A stretch of DNA of 48,816 bases from Sphingopyxis sp. (GTDB lineage: Bacteria > Pseudomonadota > Alphaproteobacteria > Sphingomonadales > Sphingomonadaceae): assembly GCF_025869345.1 (NCBI RefSeq), contig NZ_JAOZVW010000058.1:1-48816 (forward strand), written 5' to 3'. The notes beneath the pieces are model-generated. The model saw nothing but the letters and a program-made list of their open reading frames with translations, was not told the DNA's origin and did no database searches. Of this stretch, positions 41,798 to 48,816 are shown in pieces; position 1 is the first letter of the stretch, and every line of letters starts with the position of its first letter. The translations under genes and the position numbers were made by a program.

Positions 41798-42508
41798 ATG
41801 GGGACCAAGCGCTATTCCGACGCCGCTGCCGCGCTCGACGGACTGCTCTTCGACGGAATGCATATCTGCGCGGGCGGTTTCGGCCTGTGCGGCATCCCCG
41901 AACGGCTGATCGACGCGGTGCGCGATTCGGGGGTCAACGGGCTGACCATCGCCAGCAACAATGCCGGGATCGACGGCGAAGGGCTCGGCAAGCTGCTCCG
42001 CACCAAGCAGATCAAAAAGATGATCGCCTCCTATGTCGGCGAGAACAAGGAGTTCGAGCGGCAATATCTGGCGGGTGAGCTCGAAGTCGAATTCTGCCCG
42101 CAGGGCACGCTCGCCGAACGCTGCCGCGCCGGCGGCGCGGGCATCCCCGGCTTCTATACCAAGACCGGCGTCGGCACCCTCATCGCCGAGGGCAAGGAAG
42201 TGAAGAGCTTCGACGGGCAGGACTATATCCTCGAACGCGGCATCTTCGCCGACCTTGCGATCATCAAGGGATGGAAGGCCGACGAAAGCGGCAACCTCAT
42301 CTTCCGCAAGACCGCGCGCAACTTCAACCAGCCGATGGCGACCGCGGCGAAGATCTGCGTCGCCGAGGTCGAGGAGATCGTGCCGACCGGCAGCCTCGAT
42401 CCCGACTGCATCCACCTGCCCGGCATTTACGTGAAGCGGATGATCGTCGGCGCGCCCTACGACAAGAAGATCGAATTCCGCACCGTGCGCCCGCGGGAAG
42501 CGGCGTGA
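41798..42508 (+). CDS. scoA: 3-oxoacid CoA-transferase subunit A
   Basis: A 236-residue alpha subunit of the family I CoA-transferases that move CoA from succinyl-CoA to acetoacetate or another 3-oxo acid. The glycine-rich [20 protein letters not shown] near the start and the [15 protein letters not shown] loop are diagnostic. AAGGAGG lies before ATG 41798. The beta subunit is 890 bases downstream; unusually, a lipoprotein phosphatase gene is inserted between them, overlapping scoA by one base (TGATG). Role: entry of ketone bodies or polyhydroxybutyrate breakdown products into central metabolism. Confidence 0.92.
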   Translation: MGTKRYSDAAAALDGLLFDGMHICAGGFGLCGIPERLIDAVRDSGVNGLTIASNNAGIDGEGLGKLLRTKQIKKMIASYVGENKEFERQYLAGELEVEFCPQGTLAERCRAGGAGIPGFYTKTGVGTLIAEGKEVKSFDGQDYILERGIFADLAIIKGWKADESGNLIFRKTARNFNQPMATAAKICVAEVEEIVPTGSLDPDCIHLPGIYVKRMIVGAPYDKKIEFRTVRPREAA

Positions 42509-43398
42509 TGCGCGGCCTTGCCTTCGCCGCCGCCCTGCTGCTCGCGGGCTGCGCCTCGACCCAGACCGCACCCAAACCGCTGAGCGCCGACGTCGTCGCC
42601 TCGCAGGTCGGCGAGAAGCCGACGCCGACGTCGCCGCCGACGGGGCAGCAATGGCTCTACGGATCGGCCGAGGGCGCGGTCGCGTCGGCGCAGGTCTATC
42701 GCGCGCTCGCCGCCTATGTGCGCGCGGTCGCCATCTCGGCCGCGCCGCACAAGCAGGTCGTGCTCGCGGAGGGATCGACGCCCGCCGCGCCACGCTTCGA
42801 CGATTGCGGGCAAAAGCCGCTCGCGGCGGTGTTCGACGCCGACGAGACCTTGATCTGGAACATCGGCGCGATGCGCTACATGGCCGAGCAGCGCAAGGAT
42901 TTCGACCCCGCGATCTGGGACCAGTGGGAAAAGACCGGCGCGGGCAAGGCGGTGGCGATGCCCGGCGTGATTGACGCGGTGAACATCATGCGCGGCGCGG
43001 GGGTGACGGTGATCGTCAACACCAACCGCACCGCCGCCAATGCCAAGGGCACCGAGGACACGCTGCGCGCCGCCGGACTCGGCGAATATAAGCATGGCGA
43101 GACGCTGTTCCTGATGGGCGACACCCCCGACGGCGCGAGCAAGGACGGGCGCCGCGCGCTGATCGCCTCGCGATATTGCGTGATCGCGATGGGCGGCGAC
43201 CAGCTCGGCGACTTCGCGCAGGCGTTCAACGCGCGCGAACTTTCGGTCGCCGATCGCAAGACGCTGGCGACCAGCGGCCCGATCGCCGACCTGTGGGGGC
43301 ATGGCTGGTTCCTGCTCTCCAACCCCGTCTACGGCCCGTCGATTCGCGGCGGCTTTGCCGACATCTTCCCCTCCGACAAGCAATGGGAGCCGAAATAA
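42508..43398 (+). CDS. HAD acid-phosphatase lipoprotein (e(P4)-like)
   Basis: A 296-residue lipoprotein of the class B/C acid phosphatase, 5'-nucleotidase e(P4)-type branch of the HAD superfamily. The lipobox is LLLAGC (Cys about 15). HAD motif I is [12 protein letters not shown] (DxDxT) and motif II is VNTNRTAAN. The C-terminal [13 protein letters not shown] fits the family. It should act in the periplasm on nucleotides or other phosphomonoesters. Its start overlaps scoA by one base, and its stop overlaps scoB (TAATG), so it is embedded in the CoA-transferase operon with no obvious functional reason. Confidence 0.85.
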   Translation: MRGLAFAAALLLAGCASTQTAPKPLSADVVASQVGEKPTPTSPPTGQQWLYGSAEGAVASAQVYRALAAYVRAVAISAAPHKQVVLAEGSTPAAPRFDDCGQKPLAAVFDADETLIWNIGAMRYMAEQRKDFDPAIWDQWEKTGAGKAVAMPGVIDAVNIMRGAGVTVIVNTNRTAANAKGTEDTLRAAGLGEYKHGETLFLMGDTPDGASKDGRRALIASRYCVIAMGGDQLGDFAQAFNARELSVADRKTLATSGPIADLWGHGWFLLSNPVYGPSIRGGFADIFPSDKQWEPK

Positions 43399-44039
43399 TG
43401 GCCTGGACGCGTGATGACATGGCGGCGCGGGCCGCGAAGGAGCTGGAAGACGGCTATTACGTCAATCTCGGCATCGGCATTCCGACGCTGGTCGCGAACC
43501 ATGTCCCCGCCGGGATGACGGTGACGCTGCAGTCGGAGAACGGGATGCTCGGCATCGGCCCCTTCCCCCTCGAAGGCGACGAGGACCCCGACCTGATCAA
43601 CGCCGGCAAGCAGACGATCAGCGAACTGCCGCAGACCGCCTATTTCGGGTCGGAACAGAGCTTTGCGATGATCCGCGGCGGCCATATCGACCTCGCCGTG
43701 CTGGGCGGCATGGAGGTCGCCGAAAATGGCGATCTCGCCAACTGGATGGTGCCCGGCAAGATGATCAAGGGCATGGGCGGCGCGATGGATCTCGTCGCCG
43801 GGGTCAAGAAGATCATCGTCGTGATGGAGCACACCGCGAAGGACGGCGGCGCGAAGTTCATCCCGGCGTGCACCCTGCCGCTGACCGGCAAGAATGTCAT
43901 CGACATGATCATCACCGACCTCGCGGTGTTCAAGCGCGACGATCACGCCAGCCCGTTCCGGCTGATCGAACTCGCGCCGGGGGTGACGGCGGAGGAAGTC
44001 GCCGCTAAGACCACGGCCCAATATGAGGTCGCGATCTAG
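43398..44039 (+). CDS. scoB: 3-oxoacid CoA-transferase subunit B
   Basis: A 213-residue beta subunit. The catalytic Glu is in [14 protein letters not shown] (about 51), preceded by [20 protein letters not shown], and the central [20 protein letters not shown] and [19 protein letters not shown] are typical. It forms the active heterotetramer with subunit A. ATG 43398 overlaps the phosphatase stop (TAATG). It is followed 10 bases later by a serine hydrolase gene, probably in the same transcript. Confidence 0.92.
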   Translation: MAWTRDDMAARAAKELEDGYYVNLGIGIPTLVANHVPAGMTVTLQSENGMLGIGPFPLEGDEDPDLINAGKQTISELPQTAYFGSEQSFAMIRGGHIDLAVLGGMEVAENGDLANWMVPGKMIKGMGGAMDLVAGVKKIIVVMEHTAKDGGAKFIPACTLPLTGKNVIDMIITDLAVFKRDDHASPFRLIELAPGVTAEEVAAKTTAQYEVAI

Positions 44040-44049
44040 TAACGAGTCG

Positions 44050-45333
44050 ATGAAGCGGGTTTTCGTTTTTCTGGCCGCCGCCGCCGCGCTGGTGGCGGCC
44101 GGCTGGTTCGGCGTGCGCGCCTTTGGCGGCAGCAGTCATCCGCTCGCCAGCGTCGCGATCCCGATCAAGGCCCCCGAAGAACTGCCCGACACGCCCGGCA
44201 AATGGCGCGGGCGGATCGACTATCGCGCGCTCGACAGTCAGCTTTCCGCGCTGGCGCAGCGTCCCGAAATGGCGGGGCTCGCGGTGGCGGTGGTCGAGAA
44301 CGGCAAACTAAGCTTCGTGCGCACCTATGGCGTCGCCGACAAGGCGACCGGCGCGCCGGTCACGCCGCATACCCTGTTCCGCTGGGCCTCGGTTTCCAAG
44401 ACTGCGACGGGGGCGATGGCGGCGGCGCTCGCCAGCGACGGCGCCGTCGATCTCGACCGCCCGGTCGCCGACTGGCGCACCTCGCTGCGCCTGCCGGGCG
44501 GCGCCGAGGCGCATGTGACGGTCGCCGAGCTGCTGTCGCAGCGCACCGGGCTCACCAAGAACGCCTATGACGAGAAATTGGAGGAAGGGCAGGACCCCGC
44601 GCTGCTCCGCGCGAGCCTGAGCACCGCGCCGCTGCAATGCGAACCCGGCACCTGCCACACTTATCAGAATGTCGCCTTCGACACCGCGAACGAGATATTG
44701 GGCAAGGCCGCGAACAAGGCGTTCCCCGACGCGGTCGAGGATCGATTCTTCCTGCCGCTCGGCATGGTCAGCGCGGGCTATGGGATGAAACGGCTGACCG
44801 GCGCCAGCGACTGGGCGAGGCCGCACAACGGCGCGCACGTCCGCCCGGTCAAGGAAGCCTATTGGCGCGTTCCCGCCGCCGCGGGGGTCGAGAGCGACAT
44901 CGTCGATTTCGCGACCTGGATGCAGGCGATGATGGGCAGCCGGCCCGATGTTCTGCCTCCCGCGGTGCTGCAGATCGCCCACCATCCGCGCGTCGGCACC
45001 GCGCGGCTCTATGGCGGCGCGCTGCGGCAGGCGATCAGCGACGCCTCCTATGGGATGGGCTGGCGGAACTTCACTTATGACGGCCTGCGGCTGGAGGGCC
45101 ATTCGGGCGCGGTGGCGGGCTATCGCGCGACGATGATTTTCGAACCCGCGACGCGGACCGGCGTCGTCGCGCTGTGGAACAGCGACTGGGGTTTCCCCTT
45201 CCGCATCCCCTTCGCGGCGATCGACAGCTATCATGGGCGCGCGGATGCGGGCTGGCTCGATCTCAGCAAACTGCCCCCCGCGCCGGGCGGCACGGCGCGG
45301 ACCGCCGCTGCCGTTCGCCCGCCGATCGGCTAA
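44050..45333 (+). CDS. Serine hydrolase, beta-lactamase family
   Basis: A 427-residue exported serine hydrolase of the class C beta-lactamase / esterase EstB superfamily. The N-terminal segment MKRVFVFLAAAAALVAAGWF serves as signal or anchor. SxxK is SVSK in RWASVSKTATGAMAAA, YxN is YQN in CHTYQNVAFDTANEILGK, and the third motif is HSG in LEGHSGAVAGY. It probably has esterase, transesterase or peptidase activity in the periplasm; beta-lactam resistance is unlikely. It follows scoB closely and precedes a GST gene. In poly(3-hydroxybutyrate) users, similar enzymes act as oligomer hydrolases, which would fit the CoA-transferase, but this is speculation. Confidence 0.85.
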   Translation: MKRVFVFLAAAAALVAAGWFGVRAFGGSSHPLASVAIPIKAPEELPDTPGKWRGRIDYRALDSQLSALAQRPEMAGLAVAVVENGKLSFVRTYGVADKATGAPVTPHTLFRWASVSKTATGAMAAALASDGAVDLDRPVADWRTSLRLPGGAEAHVTVAELLSQRTGLTKNAYDEKLEEGQDPALLRASLSTAPLQCEPGTCHTYQNVAFDTANEILGKAANKAFPDAVEDRFFLPLGMVSAGYGMKRLTGASDWARPHNGAHVRPVKEAYWRVPAAAGVESDIVDFATWMQAMMGSRPDVLPPAVLQIAHHPRVGTARLYGGALRQAISDASYGMGWRNFTYDGLRLEGHSGAVAGYRATMIFEPATRTGVVALWNSDWGFPFRIPFAAIDSYHGRADAGWLDLSKLPPAPGGTARTAAAVRPPIG

Positions 45334-45355
45334 CGCAAGACGAGGAGGCGACTGC

Positions 45356-46036
45356 ATGTACGAGCTGATCACCGCCAACCGCAATTATTCGAGCTGGTCG
45401 CTGCGGCCGTGGGTGCTGATGCGCGCGCTCGGCATCGCGTTCGAAGACCGGGTCGAGCCCTTCGCGGCGCCGGTCAATTACGACGCCTTCCGCGGCTTTT
45501 CGCCGACCGGGCAGGTTCCGGCGCTGCTCCACGAGGGGCGGACGATCTACGACTCGCTGGGCATCACCCTCTATCTGGCGGACCGGCACGACGGCATCTG
45601 GCCCGCCGATCCCGACGCGCGCGCCTGGGCGCAATGCGCGGCCGCCGAGATGCACAGCGGCTTTTCGGCGCTGCGCGGCGACTGCACGATGAACGTCGGG
45701 GTGCGGGTGACGCCGAAACCGATGTCGGACGCCCTCACCGCCAATGTCGCGCGCGTCCGCGAATTGTTCGAAGGCGGGCTAACGAAATTCGGAGGCCCTT
45801 GGCTCGCAGGCGCGGATTTCTCGGCGGTCGATGCCTTCTTCGCGCCCGTCGCCTTTCGCATCCGCACCTATGGCCTCGACGTCGGCGCCGGACAGGCGTG
45901 GGTCGACCATATGCTGGCGCATCCGGCGATGGTCGAATGGGAGCGGCAGGCGCTCGCCGAAGACTGGCGCGAGGAAAGCCATGAGGCCGAACTGGCGGCG
46001 GCGGGATTGATTACCGCGGATTACCGGACCGCCTAG
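45356..46036 (+). CDS. Glutathione S-transferase family protein
   Basis: A 226-residue cytosolic glutathione transferase. The thioredoxin-like N-domain (1-80) shows NYSSWSLRPWVLM with a candidate catalytic Ser, the cis-Pro loop SPTGQVPALLHEG, and IYDSLGITLYLADR for glutathione binding. The all-helical C-domain (about 90-215) has the FSAVDAFFAPVAFR N-capping box. GAGGAGG precedes ATG 45356. It conjugates or reduces electrophiles with glutathione. It is close behind the serine hydrolase on the same strand and converges on crtZ after 15 bases. Confidence 0.9.
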   Translation: MYELITANRNYSSWSLRPWVLMRALGIAFEDRVEPFAAPVNYDAFRGFSPTGQVPALLHEGRTIYDSLGITLYLADRHDGIWPADPDARAWAQCAAAEMHSGFSALRGDCTMNVGVRVTPKPMSDALTANVARVRELFEGGLTKFGGPWLAGADFSAVDAFFAPVAFRIRTYGLDVGAGQAWVDHMLAHPAMVEWERQALAEDWREESHEAELAAAGLITADYRTA

Positions 46037-46051
46037 CCATTCTGTTTGGCG

Positions 46052-46570
46052 TTAGTCGGTGAGCGCCTCGCGCACCACCGCGATCCCCGCTTCGCGCTGC
46101 GCCTTGAGTTCGGCCTTCAGCTTCGCGGGATCGCGCGCGAACACGAAGCCGAAGCTGACCCCGCCCTCCTTGCCCGTCGTCGCATGGTGGAGCTTGTGCG
46201 CCTGCACCAGCCGCTTGGCATAGCCGCGCCGCGGCACCCAGCGGAACCAGCGCTGGTGGACGAGCCCGTCGTGCACCAGCGTGTAGATGACCCCGTAAAG
46301 GAGGACGCCGAGGCCGATCCACGTCCCCGGCTCCCACGCCGCGGCGCCGCGGATCATCGGGCTGCCGGCCGCGAACATCGCGATGCTCATCGCGGCGCCG
46401 GCGAGCGCGAACAGGTCGTTCTTTTCCAGCATCGCGTCGTGCGGTTCGTGATGGTCGCGGTGCCACGCCCAGCCGAAACCGTGCATGATATATTTGTGGC
46501 TCGCCCAGGCGACGCCCTCCATCGCCGCCACGGTGGCAAGGATGAGCGCAAGGATGGCGGGGGTGGGCAT
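46052..46570 (-). CDS. crtZ: Beta-carotene hydroxylase (fatty-acid hydroxylase fold)
   Basis: A 172-residue membrane di-iron hydroxylase that converts beta-carotene to zeaxanthin. All His clusters are visible: SHKYIMHG, HRDHHEPHD, LVHDGLVHQRW and HKLHHAT. Hydrophobic helices are at about 3-22, 50-70 and 83-100. Length and motif spacing match CrtZ exactly, supporting a carotenoid-pigmented sphingomonad. No other carotenoid gene is in the window, so it is a stand-alone gene, as often in this order. The start is ATG 46570. Confidence 0.92.
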   Translation of the reverse strand: MPTPAILALILATVAAMEGVAWASHKYIMHGFGWAWHRDHHEPHDAMLEKNDLFALAGAAMSIAMFAAGSPMIRGAAAWEPGTWIGLGVLLYGVIYTLVHDGLVHQRWFRWVPRRGYAKRLVQAHKLHHATTGKEGGVSFGFVFARDPAKLKAELKAQREAGIAVVREALTD

Positions 46571-46614
46571 GGGCGGATTATAGGCCGGTCACAGCAGTCG
46601 CGCCATCATCTCCT

Positions 46615-46691
46615 CGTCACCCCGGACTTGATCCGCCGTCCCGCTTATCACCGCTGCAAAAGCGGGATGCCGGATCAAGTCCGGCATGACG
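46615..46691. repeat. Long composite inverted repeat upstream of leuC
   Basis: Arms of 32 bases (46615-46646 and 46660-46691) pair with four mismatches around a 13-base loop. Each arm contains a unit of the CGGATCAAGTCCGG repeat family (copies at 24-47 and 39048-39086), so it looks like two head-to-head copies. It lies between crtZ and leuC, in a 207-base gap where I can see no convincing -35/-10 pair. Confidence 0.7.
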
Positions 46692-46777
46692 AAGAAGGAG
46701 ACGCAAACACGACCGAAAATTGCGTTTTTCTTCGCCACCGACTTGCAAAGTTGTGCGGCTGATCTAAGTGAACCCGC

Positions 46778-48208
46778 ATGACTCAGCCCCGCACCCTTTA
46801 TGAGAAAATCTGGGACGCGCATGTCGTCGAACAGCGCCCCGACGGCACCGCTCTGATCTTCATCGACCGCCATCTCGTCCATGAAGTCACCAGCCCGCAG
46901 GCCTTCGCGGGGCTTCGCGCGAGCGGGCGCACGGTGCGCCGTCCCGACCTGACGCTCGCGGTGCCCGACCATAATGTGCCAACGACGGCGCGGCTCGACG
47001 CGAACGGCAACAAGCTGCCGATCGCCGACCCCGAAAGCGCGGCGCAGCTCGCGGCGCTGGAGAAGAACGCGCCCGAATATGGCATCCGCTATATCGACGC
47101 GGTCGCGCCCGAACAGGGCATCGTCCATGTCGTCGGCCCCGAGCAGGGTTTCTCGCTGCCCGGCACGACGATCGTCTGCGGCGACAGCCACACCGCCTGC
47201 CACGGCGGCATCGGCGCGCTCGCCTTCGGTATCGGGACGAGCGAGGTCGAGCATGTGCTGGCGACGCAGACGCTGTTGCTCCAGCCGTCGAAGACGATGG
47301 AAGTGCGCGTCGAGGGCGAAGTCGGCCCCGGCGTCACCGCGAAGGACATCATCCTCCACATCACCGGCACGATCGGCGCCGCCGGCGGCACCGGACACGT
47401 CATCGAATATACCGGCAGCGCGATCCGCGCCCTCAGCATCGAGGGGCGGCTGACCGTCAGCAACATGGCGATCGAGGGCGGCGCGCGCGCCGGGCTGATC
47501 GCGCCCGACGAAACGACCTTCGCCTATCTGAAGGGTCGCCCCTATGCGCCGAAGGGCGCCGACTGGGACGCCGCGGTCGCTTATTGGAAGAGCCTCGCGA
47601 CCGATCCGGGGGCGACCTACGACAAGACCGTCGTCATCGACGCCGCCGCCATCGCGCCGAGCGTCACCTGGGGCACCAGCCCCGAGGATGTCGTGCCGAT
47701 CACCGGCGTCGTGCCCGATCCCGCGAGCTTCGCCGATCCGTCGAAGCAAGCCGCCGCCGCCAAGAGCCTCGCCTATATGGGGCTCGAACCCGGCACGCGG
47801 ATGCAGGATGTGCCGATCGAGAATATCTTCATCGGCAGTTGCACCAACAGCCGCATCGAGGACATGCGCGCCGCCGCCGCGATCGTCAAAGGCCGCAAGA
47901 AGGCCGATAACGTCCGCTGGGCGATCGTCGTCCCCGGCTCGGGCCTCGTAAAGGCGCAGGCCGAAGCCGAGGGTCTCGACCGCATCTTCACCGACGCGGG
48001 GCTCGAATGGCGCGAGCCCGGCTGTTCGGCGTGCCTCGCGATGAACCCCGACAAGGTGCCCGCGGGCGAGCGCTGCGCCTCGACCAGCAACCGCAATTTC
48101 GTCGGCCGCCAGGGGCCGGGCAGCCGCACCCACCTCGTCAGCCCCGCGATGGCGGCAGCGGCGGCGGTGACGGGCCGGCTCACCGACGTCAGGGAGCTGA
48201 TGGCATGA
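46778..48208 (+). CDS. leuC: 3-isopropylmalate dehydratase large subunit
   Basis: A 476-residue aconitase-family enzyme of leucine biosynthesis that isomerises 2- to 3-isopropylmalate with LeuD. The 4Fe-4S ligands are Cys355 ([12 protein letters not shown]), Cys416 and Cys419 ([12 protein letters not shown]), matching the spacing of characterised LeuC proteins. The N-terminus [18 protein letters not shown] and the [20 protein letters not shown] block are also canonical. Its stop overlaps the leuD start as ATGA. This is core chromosomal metabolism, unlike the accessory genes to the left. Confidence 0.96.
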   Translation: MTQPRTLYEKIWDAHVVEQRPDGTALIFIDRHLVHEVTSPQAFAGLRASGRTVRRPDLTLAVPDHNVPTTARLDANGNKLPIADPESAAQLAALEKNAPEYGIRYIDAVAPEQGIVHVVGPEQGFSLPGTTIVCGDSHTACHGGIGALAFGIGTSEVEHVLATQTLLLQPSKTMEVRVEGEVGPGVTAKDIILHITGTIGAAGGTGHVIEYTGSAIRALSIEGRLTVSNMAIEGGARAGLIAPDETTFAYLKGRPYAPKGADWDAAVAYWKSLATDPGATYDKTVVIDAAAIAPSVTWGTSPEDVVPITGVVPDPASFADPSKQAAAAKSLAYMGLEPGTRMQDVPIENIFIGSCTNSRIEDMRAAAAIVKGRKKADNVRWAIVVPGSGLVKAQAEAEGLDRIFTDAGLEWREPGCSACLAMNPDKVPAGERCASTSNRNFVGRQGPGSRTHLVSPAMAAAAAVTGRLTDVRELMA

Positions 48209-48801
48209 CCCCGCTGGAAAAGGTCGAAGGCCGCGCGATTCCGCTGGGGCTCAAGAATGTCGATACCGACGTCATCATCCCCGCGCACTGGCTGAAGACG
48301 ACGACGCGCGAGGGCATGGGGCGCGGCGCGTTCGAGAGCCTGCGCGCCGACCCCGACAATCTGTTCGACAGCGCCGACTATAAGGGCGCGCCGATCCTGA
48401 TCGCGGGCGACAATTTCGGCTGCGGGTCGAGCCGCGAACATGCGGCATGGGCGCTCGGCGACCTCGGCATCCGCGTCGTCATCGCGCCGTCCTACTCCGA
48501 CATCTTCTCGGGCAATGCGGTCAAGAACGGCATCCTGCCGGTGGTGCTGCCGCAGGCGGCGATCGACCGGCTGATGGAGGTGGCGGCGACCGATCCGGTC
48601 CATGTCGACCTCGACACCCAGACGGTGACGACGCCTTTCCAGGACCGTTTCGCCTTCGAGATCGATCCGTTCCGCAAGATGTGCCTGCTCGAAGGGCTCG
48701 ACGAGATTTCACTGACCGAGAAGAGCGATGCCGCGATCGGCGCCTATGAAGCAAAGCTCGACGCGGATCGCCCGTGGATGCGCCCGGTCGCGGCCTCATG
48801 A
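48205..48801 (+). CDS. leuD: 3-isopropylmalate dehydratase small subunit
   Basis: A 198-residue small (swivel-domain) subunit of isopropylmalate isomerase. The [14 protein letters not shown] start, the [17 protein letters not shown] substrate loop and [20 protein letters not shown] are diagnostic. ATG 48205 overlaps the leuC stop. It is complete and ends 15 bases before the window edge; leuB would be expected further right but is not visible. Confidence 0.95.
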   Translation: MTPLEKVEGRAIPLGLKNVDTDVIIPAHWLKTTTREGMGRGAFESLRADPDNLFDSADYKGAPILIAGDNFGCGSSREHAAWALGDLGIRVVIAPSYSDIFSGNAVKNGILPVVLPQAAIDRLMEVAATDPVHVDLDTQTVTTPFQDRFAFEIDPFRKMCLLEGLDEISLTEKSDAAIGAYEAKLDADRPWMRPVAAS

Positions 48802-48816
48802 ATTAGCGGCACCGGC

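Noticed and set aside
44050..45333. Resistance beta-lactamase downstream of scoB
   Set aside because: It has an HSG third motif and metabolic neighbours, more typical of esterase-like members.
46571..46777. A leucine attenuator or promoter upstream of leuC
   Set aside because: Apart from the dispersed repeat I found no leucine-rich leader peptide and no clear -35/-10 pair.
1..48816. CRISPR array, prophage, insertion sequence or tRNA-linked integration site
   Set aside because: No regularly spaced repeats, integrase, transposase, phage genes or tRNA sequences were seen on either strand.

Overview
The window is high-GC, densely packed bacterial DNA, most likely from a sphingomonad (order Sphingomonadales; Sphingopyxis or a close relative is an inference). 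Supporting signs are the beta-carotene hydroxylase CrtZ, the TonB-dependent receptor plus POT/APC transporter style of peptide uptake, and the short dispersed inverted repeats built on CCCCGGACTTGATCCGGGG that are common in these genomes. I see no tRNA, rRNA, CRISPR array, insertion sequence or phage gene, and no gene-free stretch longer than 300 bases. About 40 protein genes are supported. At least ten adjacent pairs overlap as ATGA, and others as TGATG or TAATG, so the region is organised in translationally coupled operons.

Layout. 81-4762: a gluconolactonase-type lactonase, a VIT1/CCC1 metal transporter, a secreted CocE/NonD hydrolase and an HSL-type esterase. 4920-7384: a PepSY membrane protein coupled to an amino-acid permease. 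7496-11254: an N-formylglutamate amidohydrolase-like enzyme, an RpiR regulator, a cysteine hydrolase and a glutamine-synthetase-like ligase. 11258-14048 (minus strand): an acetoacetate-decarboxylase-family protein, an aldehyde dehydrogenase and a GNAT acetyltransferase. 14188-17921: a periplasmic penicillin-acylase-family Ntn-hydrolase coupled to a beta-lactamase-fold hydrolase. 17908-21467 (minus strand): an operon of APC permease, N-acetyl-D-glutamate racemase (dgcA) and D-glutamate N-acetyltransferase (dgcN). 21728-26463: a TonB-dependent receptor, an AraC regulator and a D-aminoacylase-like lipoprotein. 26468-33249: a 3-hydroxyacyl-CoA-dehydrogenase/DUF2817 peptidase fusion, a POT peptide transporter, two tandem amidohydrolases and a PaiB-family protein. 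33447-37433: a MocR regulator and two porins. 37461-40747: DUF488, DUF2855, HAD and universal stress proteins. 40804-46570: a LysR regulator, a 3-oxoacid CoA-transferase operon interrupted by a lipoprotein phosphatase, a serine hydrolase, a GST and crtZ. 46778-48801: leuC-leuD.

The most striking part is 7.4-33.2 kb. It looks like one accessory catabolic island for an N-acylated, glutamate- or D-amino-acid-containing substrate such as D-Glu peptides, N-acyl amino acids or lipopeptides. It holds an outer-membrane receptor, three inner-membrane transporters (including the permease at 6050), four or more amide-bond hydrolases in different folds, a D-glutamate N-acetylation/racemisation pair, a gamma-glutamyl-ligase-like enzyme and two regulators. 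Family assignments are read from motifs; the integrated pathway is my inference. The outer parts of the window, especially crtZ and leuCD, look like ordinary chromosomal core.
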